Assembly: GCF_029633865.1 (NCBI RefSeq)
Contig: NC_079221.1
Coordinates: forward strand, 2,169,937-2,233,936
Direction: 5' to 3'
Source: Lampris incognitus
Lineage: Eukaryota; Chordata; Actinopteri; Lampriformes; Lampridae
DNA: 64,000 bases
Numbering within the stretch: position 1 is the first letter of the stretch; each line of letters opens with the position of its first letter. Both the position numbers and the translations under genes were made by a program. Below the pieces are notes generated by a model. That model worked only from the letters and a program-made list of their open reading frames with translations, made no database searches and was not told the origin of the DNA. Below, piece by piece: positions 29,540-39,252 of this stretch.

Positions 29540-30610
29540 TCAATGGCCATGTGTACTATTCACAGAGGATTGGGGAATGTTTGCAGTCACGGCACTGTAA
29601 GATGGCGACAGATGCATAACGACAGAAACCAGCGACCAGTTTCATTTGCAAGATGGTCACACCCATATTTGGACATGAAACTGGTCGCTGGTTTCAGACG
29701 TTATGCATCTGTATTGTTTATAAGGCGAGGATACCTGCAGTCAGTTGAGACTGCACATGTCACTTAGCTGAGTGATGAAATGTTTCTGTCAATAAAAGTT
29801 GTATCCAGATGAACTGATTCAGCCCTCTGTGATGTCTGACTTGGGTTATAATCACAGATAAATTACTTATAAAAGACATTAGTGGGTTGGAACTTAAAGC
29901 TTTAGCATGGGTGTGCTATGGGTTCCCCAGTCTCACCTGTACTGGCCAACTTGTATAAAGAGGAAGTGGAAAAGAGGGCTGTGATGTCCTATCCAGGGAC
30001 ACCAGCTAGCCATTGGTTCAGATTTGTGGACGACACCTGGGTTAAAATTAAACCTCAGGATGTACCACATCTCACCGACCACATTAACTCGGTGGAAACC
30101 ACATCAAGTTCACCAGGGAGGATGTGAAAAATGACAGGTCAGTCTTCTTAGACTGTGGAATTGCAATTGGTGATGGGGGACATTTGATACCGTAAACCAA
30201 CACATACTGATCAGTACTTAAGGTTTGACTCTCATCATGGAGCACAAACTAGGAGTGATCAGGACGCTGGACCACCGAGCTGACAGCGTCCCCACCGACA
30301 CAGCAGCCTGGGAAGGGGAGAAGCCTCACATTAAACAGGCCCTGGTTAAGTGTGGTCATCCTATCTGGGCATTTGGCAAAGCCAGGAAGACGCCCAAACA
30401 GTGCAGCAGCTGATGGAAGAGAGGAAGACAGCTGTCCAAGTGTAAACCAGTGGTGATTCCGTATGTGGCGGGAGTGGCGGAACAGCTGAGACGCGGCGTC
30501 TCAGCTGCTTTCAGACCCCAAAACACGCTGCGCCAGAGGTTGGGCCACCCCAAGGATCGGGTCCCCCGTCACAAACAGAGCAATACAGTGTAGCTGTTAG
30601 AGTGGCGGGT
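29540..30610 (+). mobile_element. Penelope-like element fossil: terminal block plus RT fragment
   Basis: Terminal block (29540-29850) with an inverted repeat at 29609-29646/29675-29711 and the CTGTCAATAAA...CCAGATGAACTGATTC motif, followed by reverse-transcriptase remnants (MGSPVSPVLANLYKEEVEKR, FRFVDDTWVKI). It is broken by several changes and lacks most of the element. Confidence 0.75.
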
Positions 30611-30789
30611 AACTGGGCTCAAATCTGTGTTTTGGGATACCCATAACCCAGGAAAACATATCAGTAACCACCCAGCCAATTCTGTGGCACCGAAAGGAAG
30701 ACGGCGACGTCACCAAGGAAGCCGGCCAAAAAATCAAGAAAGGAAAACGGGAAAAATACCCCAAAACGGTCTAACTCCGCAAATCAGTT

Positions 30790-31094
30790 CTGTAACAGCC
30801 ATTTATTTATGTTTATTTTGAGTCAGTTCACCTTTTGGTCAGTAGGTGGCGTTTCTTATTGTGGGAAGTGCATTTATACAAGTGGGTTAATGCGGTCAGG
30901 TGTGGATGCTAGGTGGCATACAGGTTTTGGACTATTGGAAGTGGCTTTCCAATAAGTCACTGGTGCGTGCCAGCATCCCCACCTGACCTCATTAACCCAC
31001 TTGTATAAATGCACTTCCCACAATAAGAAACTGCCACCTACTGACCAAAAGGTGAATTGACTCAAAATAAACACATAAATAAATGGCTGTTACA
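30790..31094. mobile_element. Foldback MITE with ~120-bp inverted repeats
   Basis: Left arm (30790-about 30910) GTAACAGCCATTTATTTATG...GGTCAGGTGTGGATGCT; right arm (about 30975-31094) AGCATCCCCACCTGACCTCA...AATAAATGGCTGTTAC. Only a few mismatches separate the arms; the centre is about 65 bp. The direct repeat AGTTCT flanks it. No coding capacity. Confidence 0.88.
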
Positions 31095-31221
31095 AGTTCT
31101 ATTCATGGTTCAACACATTTTAACATGTCAACAGCAACACATCTCCCACATTTATTAAATATTTTGAAGCAAATCTGTCAATTTGGTTACTCTGCTCTTT
31201 AAGTGCCAGGAGGATTGCCGT

Positions 31222-31850
31222 GACTTGTATCAAATCAAATCAATTTTATTTGTATAGCCCAGTATCACAAATTACAAATGTGCCCCAGTGGGCTTAACAG
31301 CAACACAACATCCTGTCCTTAGACCCTCTCATCGGATGAGGAACAACTCCCTAAAATCCCTTTAACAGGGAGAAAACATAGGAGAAACCTCAGGGAGAGC
31401 AACAGAGGAGGATCTCTCTCCCAAGACGGACAGCGTGCAATGGATGTTGTGTTCACGCAATTTACATAATACAACACTGAAAGAGGATAACAGAATTATA
31501 ATGGACATAACATTTATGAAGAACATGATGCACAGAATGCCAAGCAATGTCCACATGCCAACGGAGCAGTCCAGGAACCAAGCCACGTGACCAGCATCAT
31601 CATGTAATAAGAAAAACTTAGGTGAGGAGAGGAAGGGCAGGCAGCATCCAAATGGCGGCCACCATCACCACGGAGACCTGGGAGGAGAACCGACTGCACA
31701 TGCATGCAAGAGAGACTCTCATCACACCATTCACACACAGAGAAAGAGAAAGGAGAAGACATCGTTCAGAGAGAGAGAGAAGACATGTTAGAGAAGAGAA
31801 CAGTTTGCAATAGTCATTAGCCATAATCAATTAAGTCATCAATTCGTCAT
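31222..31850 (-). mobile_element. Interspersed fish repeat, antisense, unclassified
   Basis: Starts AATCAATTTTATTTGTATAG then CCCAGTATCACAAATTACAA, with ACAACATCCTGTCCTTAGAC and CAACTCCCTAAAATCCCTTT. The reverse complement of its first ~130 bp recurs at 62826-62955. Likely the 3' end of a retroelement by its truncated second copy. Followed by GAGA-rich sequence. Confidence 0.6.
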
Positions 31851-31869
31851 AAGCTATACTTGATAATCT

Positions 31870-33745
31870 CGTCGGCAGAAGAGTGGTTGGTAAATTCATT
31901 GAGACAGAAAACCAACCCGCCATCCAGTACAGGTTGTGAAGCATTGTACATTGGGGAAACCAAACAGACGCTGGCCAAGAGGATGACACAACACAGGAGA
32001 GCTAACACATCAGGCCAGGACTCCACAGTCTGCACCCATGTACAGGCCAGTGGCCCCTCTTTCAGGGGTGAGGATGTGCACATCCTTGATAGGGAGGAAG
32101 GCTGGTTTGAACGGGGAGTCAAAGAGGCCATCTGTTTATAGATTACAGCTCTGCCTTCAACACTATCATCCCCGCCAAACTAACCACCAAACTCCTCTCC
32201 CTCGGCCTCAACCCCTCCCTCTGTAACTGGATCCTGGACTTCCTGACCAACAGACCTCAGTCTGTTAGGTCAGGTGACCACACCTCCTCCACCCTGACCC
32301 TCAGCACAGGTGCCCCTCAAGGCTGTGTTCTGAGCCCCCTCCTTTTCTTCCTCTTTACCCACGACTGCCTGCCAACTCACCCTTCAAATGTTATAGTTAA
32401 GTTTGCAGATGACACCACAGTCATTGGCCGTATCACCAACAATGACGAGATGGCCTACAGGGACGAGATTGAGCACCTCACATCATGGTGTACTACCAAC
32501 AATCTTGTCCTTAATGTGCAGAAGACAAAGGAGCTGATTGTGGACTTCAGGAGGTCTAGAAGCTGCAGCCACTCCCCCATACACATCAATGGGGTGGAAG
32601 TGGAGCGTGTTTCCAGCTTTAAATTCCTTGGAGTCCACATCAGCAAGGACCTTTCGTGGACATTAAACACCCAGGCCCTTGTGAAAAAGGCCCAACAACA
32701 CCTGCATTTCCTGAGGAGGCTGAGGAGCGCCCGTCTACCCCCCAAAATTCTCACCAACTTCTACCACTGCACCATAGAGAGCATCCTGACCATCTGCATC
32801 TCAGTGTGGTACGGCAACTGTACCTCAGTAGACCAGAAAGCTCTGCAGCGGGTCGTCAAGGCGGCCCAGCATATCACCGGTACCCAGCTCCCAGCCATAA
32901 AAGACATTTATCACAAACGCCGCCTTCGAAGGGGTCTGAGCATCAGCAGAGATCCCACCCACCCCAACCATGGACTGTTCTCCCCCCTGCACTCTGGGAG
33001 GTGCTACAGGAGCCTCAGAGCCCGCACTACCAGGCTCAAAAACAGCTTCTTTCCACAAGCTGTTGCCCACCTGAACCTGGCTACCCACTGAATGTCTGTA
33101 GATATTTTTAAACATGTTGTACTCCAGCTCTCTTTTAACTTATTTTAGCTTCTGGTCGTCATGTGTGTATATCTTATATTGTGTTTGCTGTGTTTATCTG
33201 TGTCTGTCTTGCACTGGTTGGTGAAGCCACAGCCCTCATTTCATTTTTAACATGTGCCTGCACATTGTTTTTAATGACAATGAATTGAATTGAATTGAAT
33301 CTATGTGAAGAAGGAACGACCATCCCTGAACCGAGGGTGGGGTGGGGGGGAGGGTGGGGGCCAAGAGTACATCTGTCACCATCTTACAATGCTGTGATTG
33401 CAACTATTCCCCAACCCTCAGTGAACAGTACACAAGGCCATTGAAACATCTATGGCCATTGCCATAGTTAATGGTCACACCCATATCTGCACATGAAACT
33501 GGTCGTTGGTTTCGGTCATTATGCATCTGTTACCATCTTACAATGCCGCGATGGCAGCAATCCCTAATCCTCTGCGAATAGCGCACGTGGCCTTTGAAAC
33601 TGTAGTTAGTGGTCACACCCATATTTGCATATGAAACTGGATGTTTCGGTCATTAGGCAGCTGTATTGTACTGTGTTGTTTATAAGGGTGGGGATACCTG
33701 CAGTCCGCTTAGACTGAAGAGGTCACTTAGCTGAGTGAGGAAATG
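31870..33745 (+). mobile_element. Penelope-like fossil interrupted by an L2 LINE
   Basis: Left piece (31870-32134) has the GIY-YIG blocks LYIGETKQTLAKRMTQHRR and FERGVKEAI. The right piece (33301-33745) begins with the downstream sequence of the same family and ends in the terminal block GCAGTCCGCTTAGACTGAAG. The L2 copy lies between. The ages are therefore ordered: Penelope-like first, L2 second. Confidence 0.78.
32135..33300 (+). mobile_element. L2-clade LINE, 5'-truncated, RT open to stop
   Basis: From 32135 one frame is open to a stop at 33089-33091 (about 318 codons): [52 protein letters not shown] (catalytic FADD), [20 protein letters not shown] and the conserved C-terminus [15 protein letters not shown]. 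The 3' UTR ends in a (GAATT)n tail. Truncated at the 5' end (no endonuclease), but the remaining RT looks undamaged, so it is young compared with its host element. Confidence 0.9.
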
Positions 33746-33925
33746 TACTTCCATCCATCCATCCATCCATCCATCCATCCATCCATCCATCCATCCATCC
33801 ATCCATTTCCCAAAGTGCTTATCCTGCTGTCAGGGGCGCGGGGACGCTGGAGCCTATCCCAGCAGTCACGGGGCGGCAGGCAGGGCGACAAGCTGGGCAG
33901 GCCGCTGGGCCATCACAGGGCCAAA
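33745..33925 (-). mobile_element. SINE family D, antisense 3' fragment
   Basis: (CATC)n of about 14 units then TTTCCCAAAGTGCTTATCCT, GGGACGCTGGAGCCTATCCC and GGCAGGCAGGGCGACAAGCT. Matches the 3' half of the family in reverse. Confidence 0.75.
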
Positions 33926-34136
33926 AAGTGAATCAAAACTAGAGACAGATTATTGTTGTATAACATTCACAACTAAAAGCCCAAGCCCTGGTCTGACATT
34001 TGAGTTGTGAAGAGGTCAAAGATGTCTCCGCCCGACCGGACAGGCAGCATGGCACGGCACGGCACGGCTCGCCTAGCAGCGCACAGCGCGCTTCTGCCCG
34101 TCTGACGAGACGTACCTGTGATTCTGTGTCCAGGTG

Positions 34137-34288
34137 ACCTGGTCCAGCCTGGTTCAGCCTGGTCCAGTCTGGTCCACCCTGGTTAACCCTGGTCCAGCCT
34201 GGTCCACCCTGGTTCACCCTGGTCCAGCCTGGTCCACCCCGGTTCACCCTGGTCCAGCCTGGTCCAGCCTGGTCCAGCCTGGTTCAGC
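34137..34288 (+). repeat. 10-bp minisatellite CCTGGTCCAG
   Basis: About 15 units of CCTGGTYCAS (CCTGGTCCAGCCTGGTTCAG); no gene. Confidence 0.93.
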
Positions 34289-34399
34289 CATAGTCTCAGG
34301 GTAATGGGGTGATACTGGCGCCATGTTGCAGAAAGATATCTCTGCTTGATGCTGTCACCGTGTCAGAAACTAGTGTAAACTACTAATAAGAACGGGTCT

Positions 34400-34475
34400 G
34401 ACCCATTAGCCGAGCGGTTAGTGACGTGGCCTTGTGGCGCGGTACACCCGTATCGAATCCCGCACCGGGCAAGAA
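34400..34475 (+). mobile_element. tRNA-derived SINE head (truncated)
   Basis: GACCCATTAGCCGAGCGGTT then AGTGACGTGG looks like a box A, and CACCCGTATCGAATCCCGCA a box B, about 40 bp apart. The arms do not fold into a full tRNA cloverleaf, so this reads as a SINE remnant rather than a tRNA gene. Confidence 0.5.
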
Positions 34476-34654
34476 AATAACCGGTCACACTGTTTACATC
34501 TGGTAATTCGGCACATTTAGCAGACTAGTTTCCACAAGACTCTGAGTGTAACAAGCACTGAGGGGACACGTTTCCCGCCCCCGAACCGGGGGCCAAATCT
34601 GGGCTGTGCGGTCTCTCCCTGCGCTTCCACCTGACGTGCTTCCCACAAGCCGCG

Positions 34655-35326
34655 GCAGGTGACTAGTGCCGTGCTGCAGGTGACTAGTGCCGTGCTGCAG
34701 GTGACTAGTGCCGTGCTGCAGGTGACTAGTGCCGTGCTGCAGGTGACTAGTGCCTTGCTGCAGGTGACTAGTGCCGTGCTGCAGGTGACTAGTGCCGTGC
34801 TGCAGGTGACTAGTGCCGTGCTGCAGGTGAGTGCCGTGCTGCAGGTGACTAGTGCCGTGCTGCAGGTGACTAGTGCCTTGCTGCAGGTGACTAGTGCCTT
34901 GCTGCAGGTGACTAGTGCCGTGCTGCAGGTGACTAGTGCCGTGCTGCAGGTGACTAGTGCCTTGCTGCAGGTGACTAGTGCCTTGCTGCAGGTGACTAGT
35001 GCCGTGCTGCAGGTGACTAGTGCCGTGCTGCAGGTGACTAGTGCCGTGCTGCAGGTGACTAGTGCCGTGCTGCAGGTGACTAGTGCCTTGCTGCAGGTGA
35101 CTAGTGCCGTGCTGCAGGTGACTAGTGCCGTGCTGCAGGTGACTAGTGCCTTGCTGCAGGTGACTAGTGCCGTGCTGCAGGTACTAGTGCCTTGCGGCAG
35201 GTGACTAGTGCCGTGCTGCAGGTGACTAGTGCCGTGCTGCAGGTGACTAGTGCCGTGCTGCAGGTGACTAGTGCCTTGCTGCAGGTGACTAGTGCCTTGC
35301 TGCAGGTGACTAGTGCCTTGCTGCTG
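34655..35326 (+). repeat. 21-bp minisatellite upstream of sumo3 (~32 units)
   Basis: Unit GGTGACTAGTGCCGTGCTGC A with a G/T variant (CCGTGC or CCTTGC) distributed irregularly along the array. One unit is short (near 34828) and one has lost two bases (near 35181). As 21 is a multiple of 3, long frames stay open on both strands. It ends about 290 bp before the sumo3 ATG. Confidence 0.97.
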
Positions 35327-35339
35327 GGGCCGCGGCAGA

Positions 35340-35619
35340 CACGTTAAAGCCAAGCCGCGCTAATTGTGGGAGAAGGACGCGCTGCTCGCGGAACCTCAAT
35401 GGGGATGCGCCAACGAGCGAGCGCGTCCACGTGTCCGCGGTCGTGAAAGAAAGGCGGGCACGTGACCGCTGTGAGCCAATGACGCATGAAAGTATGCGCG
35501 CTCCTGCCGGACTCAAAGAGGATAAGAGCGAGGCGCTGAAAGCCCGCTGCTACCACTCTGCCAGCGGCCCGGCCAGCTCCCCGTCTCGCAGCTCCCGCAA
35601 AGTCCTCCACACCGGCGCC
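35340..35619 (+). promoter_or_regulatory. sumo3: sumo3 promoter / CpG island
   Basis: CpG-rich sequence with two CACGTG E-boxes (35428-35433, 35459-35464) and a CCAAT box (35476-35480) about 140 bp before the ATG. CpG density stays high through exon 1 and intron 1 to about 36250. No TATA box is obvious. Motif-based inference only. Confidence 0.65.
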
Positions 35620-35640
35620 ATGTCCGAAGAAAAGCCAAAG
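35620..35640 (+). CDS. sumo3: sumo3 exon 1 (MSEEKPK)
   Basis: ATG in good context (GCGCCATGT). Donor AAAG|GTCGGT; a competing GTAACT lies 4 bp downstream but would shift the frame. Phase 0. Confidence 0.93.
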
Positions 35641-38034
35641 GTCGGTAACTTTCTGCCCGAAGCGATAAGCGGCCCCGGCCCCGGCCCGGCCCGGCCCGAC
35701 CCGGCCTGGCCCGGCCCGGCCCGCTGCCTGGGATGTCGACGGGCCGCTTGTAAGTTAGCGCTAGCTTGTTAGCTAAGGTAGCCTAGCCGCCAGGCTCCAG
35801 ACGCCGCATTTGAGCGGGCAGACCGACGAAAACAAAGGTAGACCAAACTGCGGCTCTCTGGGTCTCTTGCTCATATTCCCCCCGTCCTTACGGACTCCAA
35901 AGACCGCCGGTTACCCCCCGCCCGTTATCGGGCTGCAGCCGCTCTCAGGCGGCCCCTCGGCTGCAGTTAAATGTCCGGGAAGATGAATGATGTGCCTTCT
36001 TTTTGTTTGCGCCATTGTGGCTTTCTGCGCCAGTTCAGCCGCGCACTGCCTCCGCTCGGCTCCGGTCGGCTCGGCTCGGCTAGCAGGGGCCGAGACACGG
36101 AGCGGGCGGCGCGGGGCTAGCGAGGAGGTGGCTGCTGGTTCTGCTGGTGCCGGTGCCGAGCACCGGCCGGCCGGCTTGCGGGCTGGCCGGCCGGCCGGTG
36201 CTCGGATATGTGTGGCTGACGGTTGTGGGGCTTGTCTCTGTGTTGCAGGAAGGCGTGAAGACGGAGAACGACCACATCAACCTGAAAGTAGCTGGGCAGG
36301 ATGGGTCGGTGGTACAGTTCAAAATCAAAAGGCACACTCCGCTCAGCAAGCTAATGAAGGCGTACTGCGAAAGACAGGTACGTGATCCCCGGCAGGGAGC
36401 CCGGGGTTCGGCTCCTACTCGCCACTCGCCTCCCGCTAGACTAGCGCTGAAACGCGAGCACCGACCATGCATGTTAGCGATACCGCGCTGGTGTGTAGGC
36501 TCACTCCTGAACCGGCCACGCCAGCTAGTGTGTGGACTGGCATCACACTGTCATTGTGTTTCTGTTGTCTTTTCCAGGGTTTGTCAATTCGCCAGATAAG
36601 GTTTAGGTTTGACGGACAGCCAATCAATGAAACAGACACGCCTGCACAGGTTGGTGGACTCAAGAGAACCTCTGTCTTCTAGTAAGGTAGAGAGGAGGAG
36701 GAGGAGGTGGTGTTTTTATTCATTTTGACCTCTGCCAACATCAGCTTGTAAAAGTCTTGTACGATTAATGGATATTAGGATTATCAGATATTAAGACACC
36801 TGCACTGTTAAACTGTGCTGGCTACATGCAAAAGATGACTAAAGGGTTGAATACTGGATGCCTTGTTGATAACATGTGAATGTGGTTTTCCTTGGTACCA
36901 ACAGTGTTCATATTTATCAAAACGTCTGTGTTGTCTTTACGAGGATATTACACTCTGGAATAACACTGCAGTTATGTAAATTAATGTGCTGTATATACCA
37001 CCAAATTCATGCTCGTTTACAGTGTTGAAGTATTAATATTTTTCAAATAGACCCCAAATGTTCTTGCTCCCAGCTGTGTTTCCAGCTCACACGGAATTTA
37101 TATGTTTGGCTTTGGTTGAAACTCGGTAATATTGTACATAGGTAATATAGTATAAAGGGGGGTTTCCCCGTCTGCCCTGACTGGTCTTGATTGAAGCTCT
37201 ATGAATTTATGTACTCGCTGGTAATGATAAATCACTGCTCCTTTGTCTTGGTAGTCACTCATATTATATTTTATTTTTTTCATCCCAGTTTAGTCTCTAA
37301 GCTCCCTGCTGCTCCTTTCTCTTCAAATGGCCATAAAATATTGATATTTTTACTTTTTATTTCTCTGAATAACCTGCAGGGAACTTTTGGAGAAGTAAAA
37401 CAGTTGAGCACACAGGTCACGTTTGGAATCAAACACATTGGTTTCACATTTATGTTAATGCTATAAAACCCTGAAAACAGATTTCCCACTGTTAAAACCC
37501 CAGTTTCCTATCTGTAATTGCACTGACTGCAATGCATTAAAATAATGCACATCAATTAAACTGAGGAAGTCATGTGCTTATACAGATGTACAGCAAAGAA
37601 TGGAACAAGTTGTCTCTCATGGCTCCATTCATTTGACTTACTGTTTTCTGTCCCACAGTTGTGGCCTTCGTGAGCATGTTGAACTAAAGTTGCTCTTAAA
37701 CAAAAATTCAGATTGTTCCCATCTGCAGTCTTCCTCGGCGGGATTCATTCTTTACATTGACAGAAGAAAGGGAGCACTAGTTACTGTTAATTTTCTCATT
37801 TTCAATTCAATATGTGCTTTATTGGCATGACAGTATGTACAAAACATACGTTGTGTACATATTGCTAAAGCATGTAAAACAACCACACAACACAATGATT
37901 ATAATAACGGCAACAATGATTATGATATCAAACAATAGCAATGGGTGCAACGCCCACTATCTCTCAGGTTATGGCAGGAACATATAAATCGTGTGTGTGT
38001 GTGTTGGGTTATTCAGAGAAATAAAAATCCTCTC

Positions 38035-38067
<33 letters not shown>

Positions 38068-38528
38068 TTAGGTGTGTGTGTGTGTGTGTGGAATTATGTG
38101 TTTATATTTTCACTAGAGACATTTCGATTCATGGAAATTGACCCTGCCTCCACAATTGCTGACTGGACAATCTTGGCTTTAAATAGTTGATGTGAATTTG
38201 GCAGTCATGGAAAAGTTTTTATCTATTATATCATTATTTGTTATTAATATTAATTGGTAATAATATTGGTAAAGAAAATAAAAATCTCATCATGATGCCC
38301 AGTTATCAATGGTTTTAACTTGCATGTGAGTTCCTCCCCTGAGGACTTAAGGAGAATCACCTGACATAATGTTGTGTTGTAGGTTGGGGTCATTGCTCTG
38401 ACTGAGTACTGAACTGCCGATGGATTCTCAGATTTATTGATCATATATTTTTGTTTTTACAGCTGGAAATGGAGGATGAAGACACTATTGATGTATTCCA
38501 ACAACAGACAGGAGGGGCCTCTTCTTAA
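35620..38528 (+). CDS. sumo3: Small ubiquitin-related modifier 3, complete, 4 exons
   Basis: SUMO-2/3 class modifier conjugated to lysines through a diglycine end after tail removal by SENP proteases. Product 95 aa: MSEEKPK, then [85 protein letters not shown] and a short tail ASS. The chain-forming acceptor K11 sits in the consensus VKTE. The diglycine is residues 91-92. Apart from I for M in GLSIRQ and the tail, it equals human SUMO3 as I recall it. The four-exon structure (7, 43, 24 and 21 codons) matches the family. AATAAA signals lie at 39176 and 39247. Its position after pttg1ip mirrors the human neighbourhood. Confidence 0.97.
36156..36205. repeat. Perfect 20-bp GC inverted repeat, 10-nt loop
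   Basis: Arms CCGAGCACCGGCCGGCCGGC (36156-36175) and GCCGGCCGGCCGGTGCTCGG (36186-36205) pair without mismatch. Lies in sumo3 intron 1 just before exon 2. Confidence 0.95.
36249..36377 (+). CDS. sumo3: sumo3 exon 2
   Basis: Codes [20 protein letters not shown] to MKAYCERQ, 43 codons. Acceptor GTGTTGCAG, donor AGACAG|GTACGT. A perfect GC hairpin sits 43 bp before the acceptor. Confidence 0.97.
36578..36649 (+). CDS. sumo3: sumo3 exon 3
   Basis: Codes [24 protein letters not shown], 24 codons, including the SIM-binding groove strand. Acceptor TCTTTTCCAG, donor GCACAG|GTTGGT. Confidence 0.97.
36650..38462 (+). other. sumo3 intron 3
   Basis: AT-rich DNA with a LINE-type 3' end near 37800-37870 (TTCAATTCAATATGTGCTTT, ATTGGCATGACAGTATG) and a (TA)n(TG)n tract at 38041-38090. 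No additional exon recognised. Confidence 0.7.
38463..38528 (+). CDS. sumo3: sumo3 exon 4 and stop
   Basis: Codes [21 protein letters not shown] and TAA at 38526-38528. Acceptor TTTTTACAG. The three-residue tail after GG is shorter than the human SUMO3 tail. Confidence 0.96.
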   Translation: MEMEDEDTIDVFQQQTGGASS

Positions 38529-39252
38529 ATGGAAATTGGACACACCTCACAGAGGACTCTACACTTGGACAAGCGTCCACATTATATCATTATGTAATTG
38601 TTCTTTTTTTATTATTATTATTTTTATTTTTCTCAATCTTCTTGCCCAAACTCCCAAGTTCTACAAATCCATTAAAGAAGGTGGGGTTATTTCGGTGGGG
38701 CCACATCCTAACTTTGAGATGGAAGTTTGTTTTTTTACACATAAATGCTTTTATCTATTCACTCATGGAGAGTATAGTGTTATTTTCAAAGGTAGATCTC
38801 AGGCTGCCTATGGTTTGCATGGTGTTCATGATGATTTGAGAAAGATGGCCTCCTGCATTTCATTATTAAAAGATGCCACCATCCACTTTTTTAAACGGTC
38901 TTGCAGCTAAGCATTCAAATCGAAGATGGACAACTGTTGAGTCGTGGTAGATAAGACACGCTTGCATATGTAAGTTGAACCAACCTCTCCAGTCCATAGC
39001 GGCGAGACTTCACAGCTTACAGATTTCTTATCATGTAACTCAATTTAAGCTGTTTTTTTAAGCACAAAAACGTTTGCTTTGTCCATGCTGTTGTTTGACA
39101 GAACAACCTGCTCAGAGAGATGTGTATGGATGCTTTACCTCAACAGTGTCACACCCATTGCTGATTGGCTTGAACAATAAAGAATCATGATGTTTTATGG
39201 ACCAAAATTGCTGATGGAACAGTGTTAGGAGTAAAATGGTTTGGTAAATAAA
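38529..39252 (+). other. sumo3: sumo3 3' UTR (presumed)
   Basis: Repeat-poor AT-rich sequence from the stop to AATAAA at 39176-39181 (CTTGAACAATAAAGAATC) and a second AATAAA at 39247-39252, followed by GT-rich sequence (TTTTGTGTGTGTGT), a good cleavage context. Confidence 0.65.
39176..39181 (+). terminator. sumo3: Candidate poly(A) signal AATAAA (sumo3)
   Basis: Canonical hexamer about 650 bp past the stop; a second copy at 39247-39252 with downstream GT-rich DNA is an alternative site. Confidence 0.6.

Noticed and set aside
34400-34475. Possible tRNA gene
   Set aside because: Box A- and B-like sequences are present, but acceptor and anticodon arms do not pair; fits a SINE head.
34517-35353. 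Frames of 181 and 278 codons with a 7-residue period
   Set aside because: 21-bp minisatellite; periodicity equals unit length and both strands are open.
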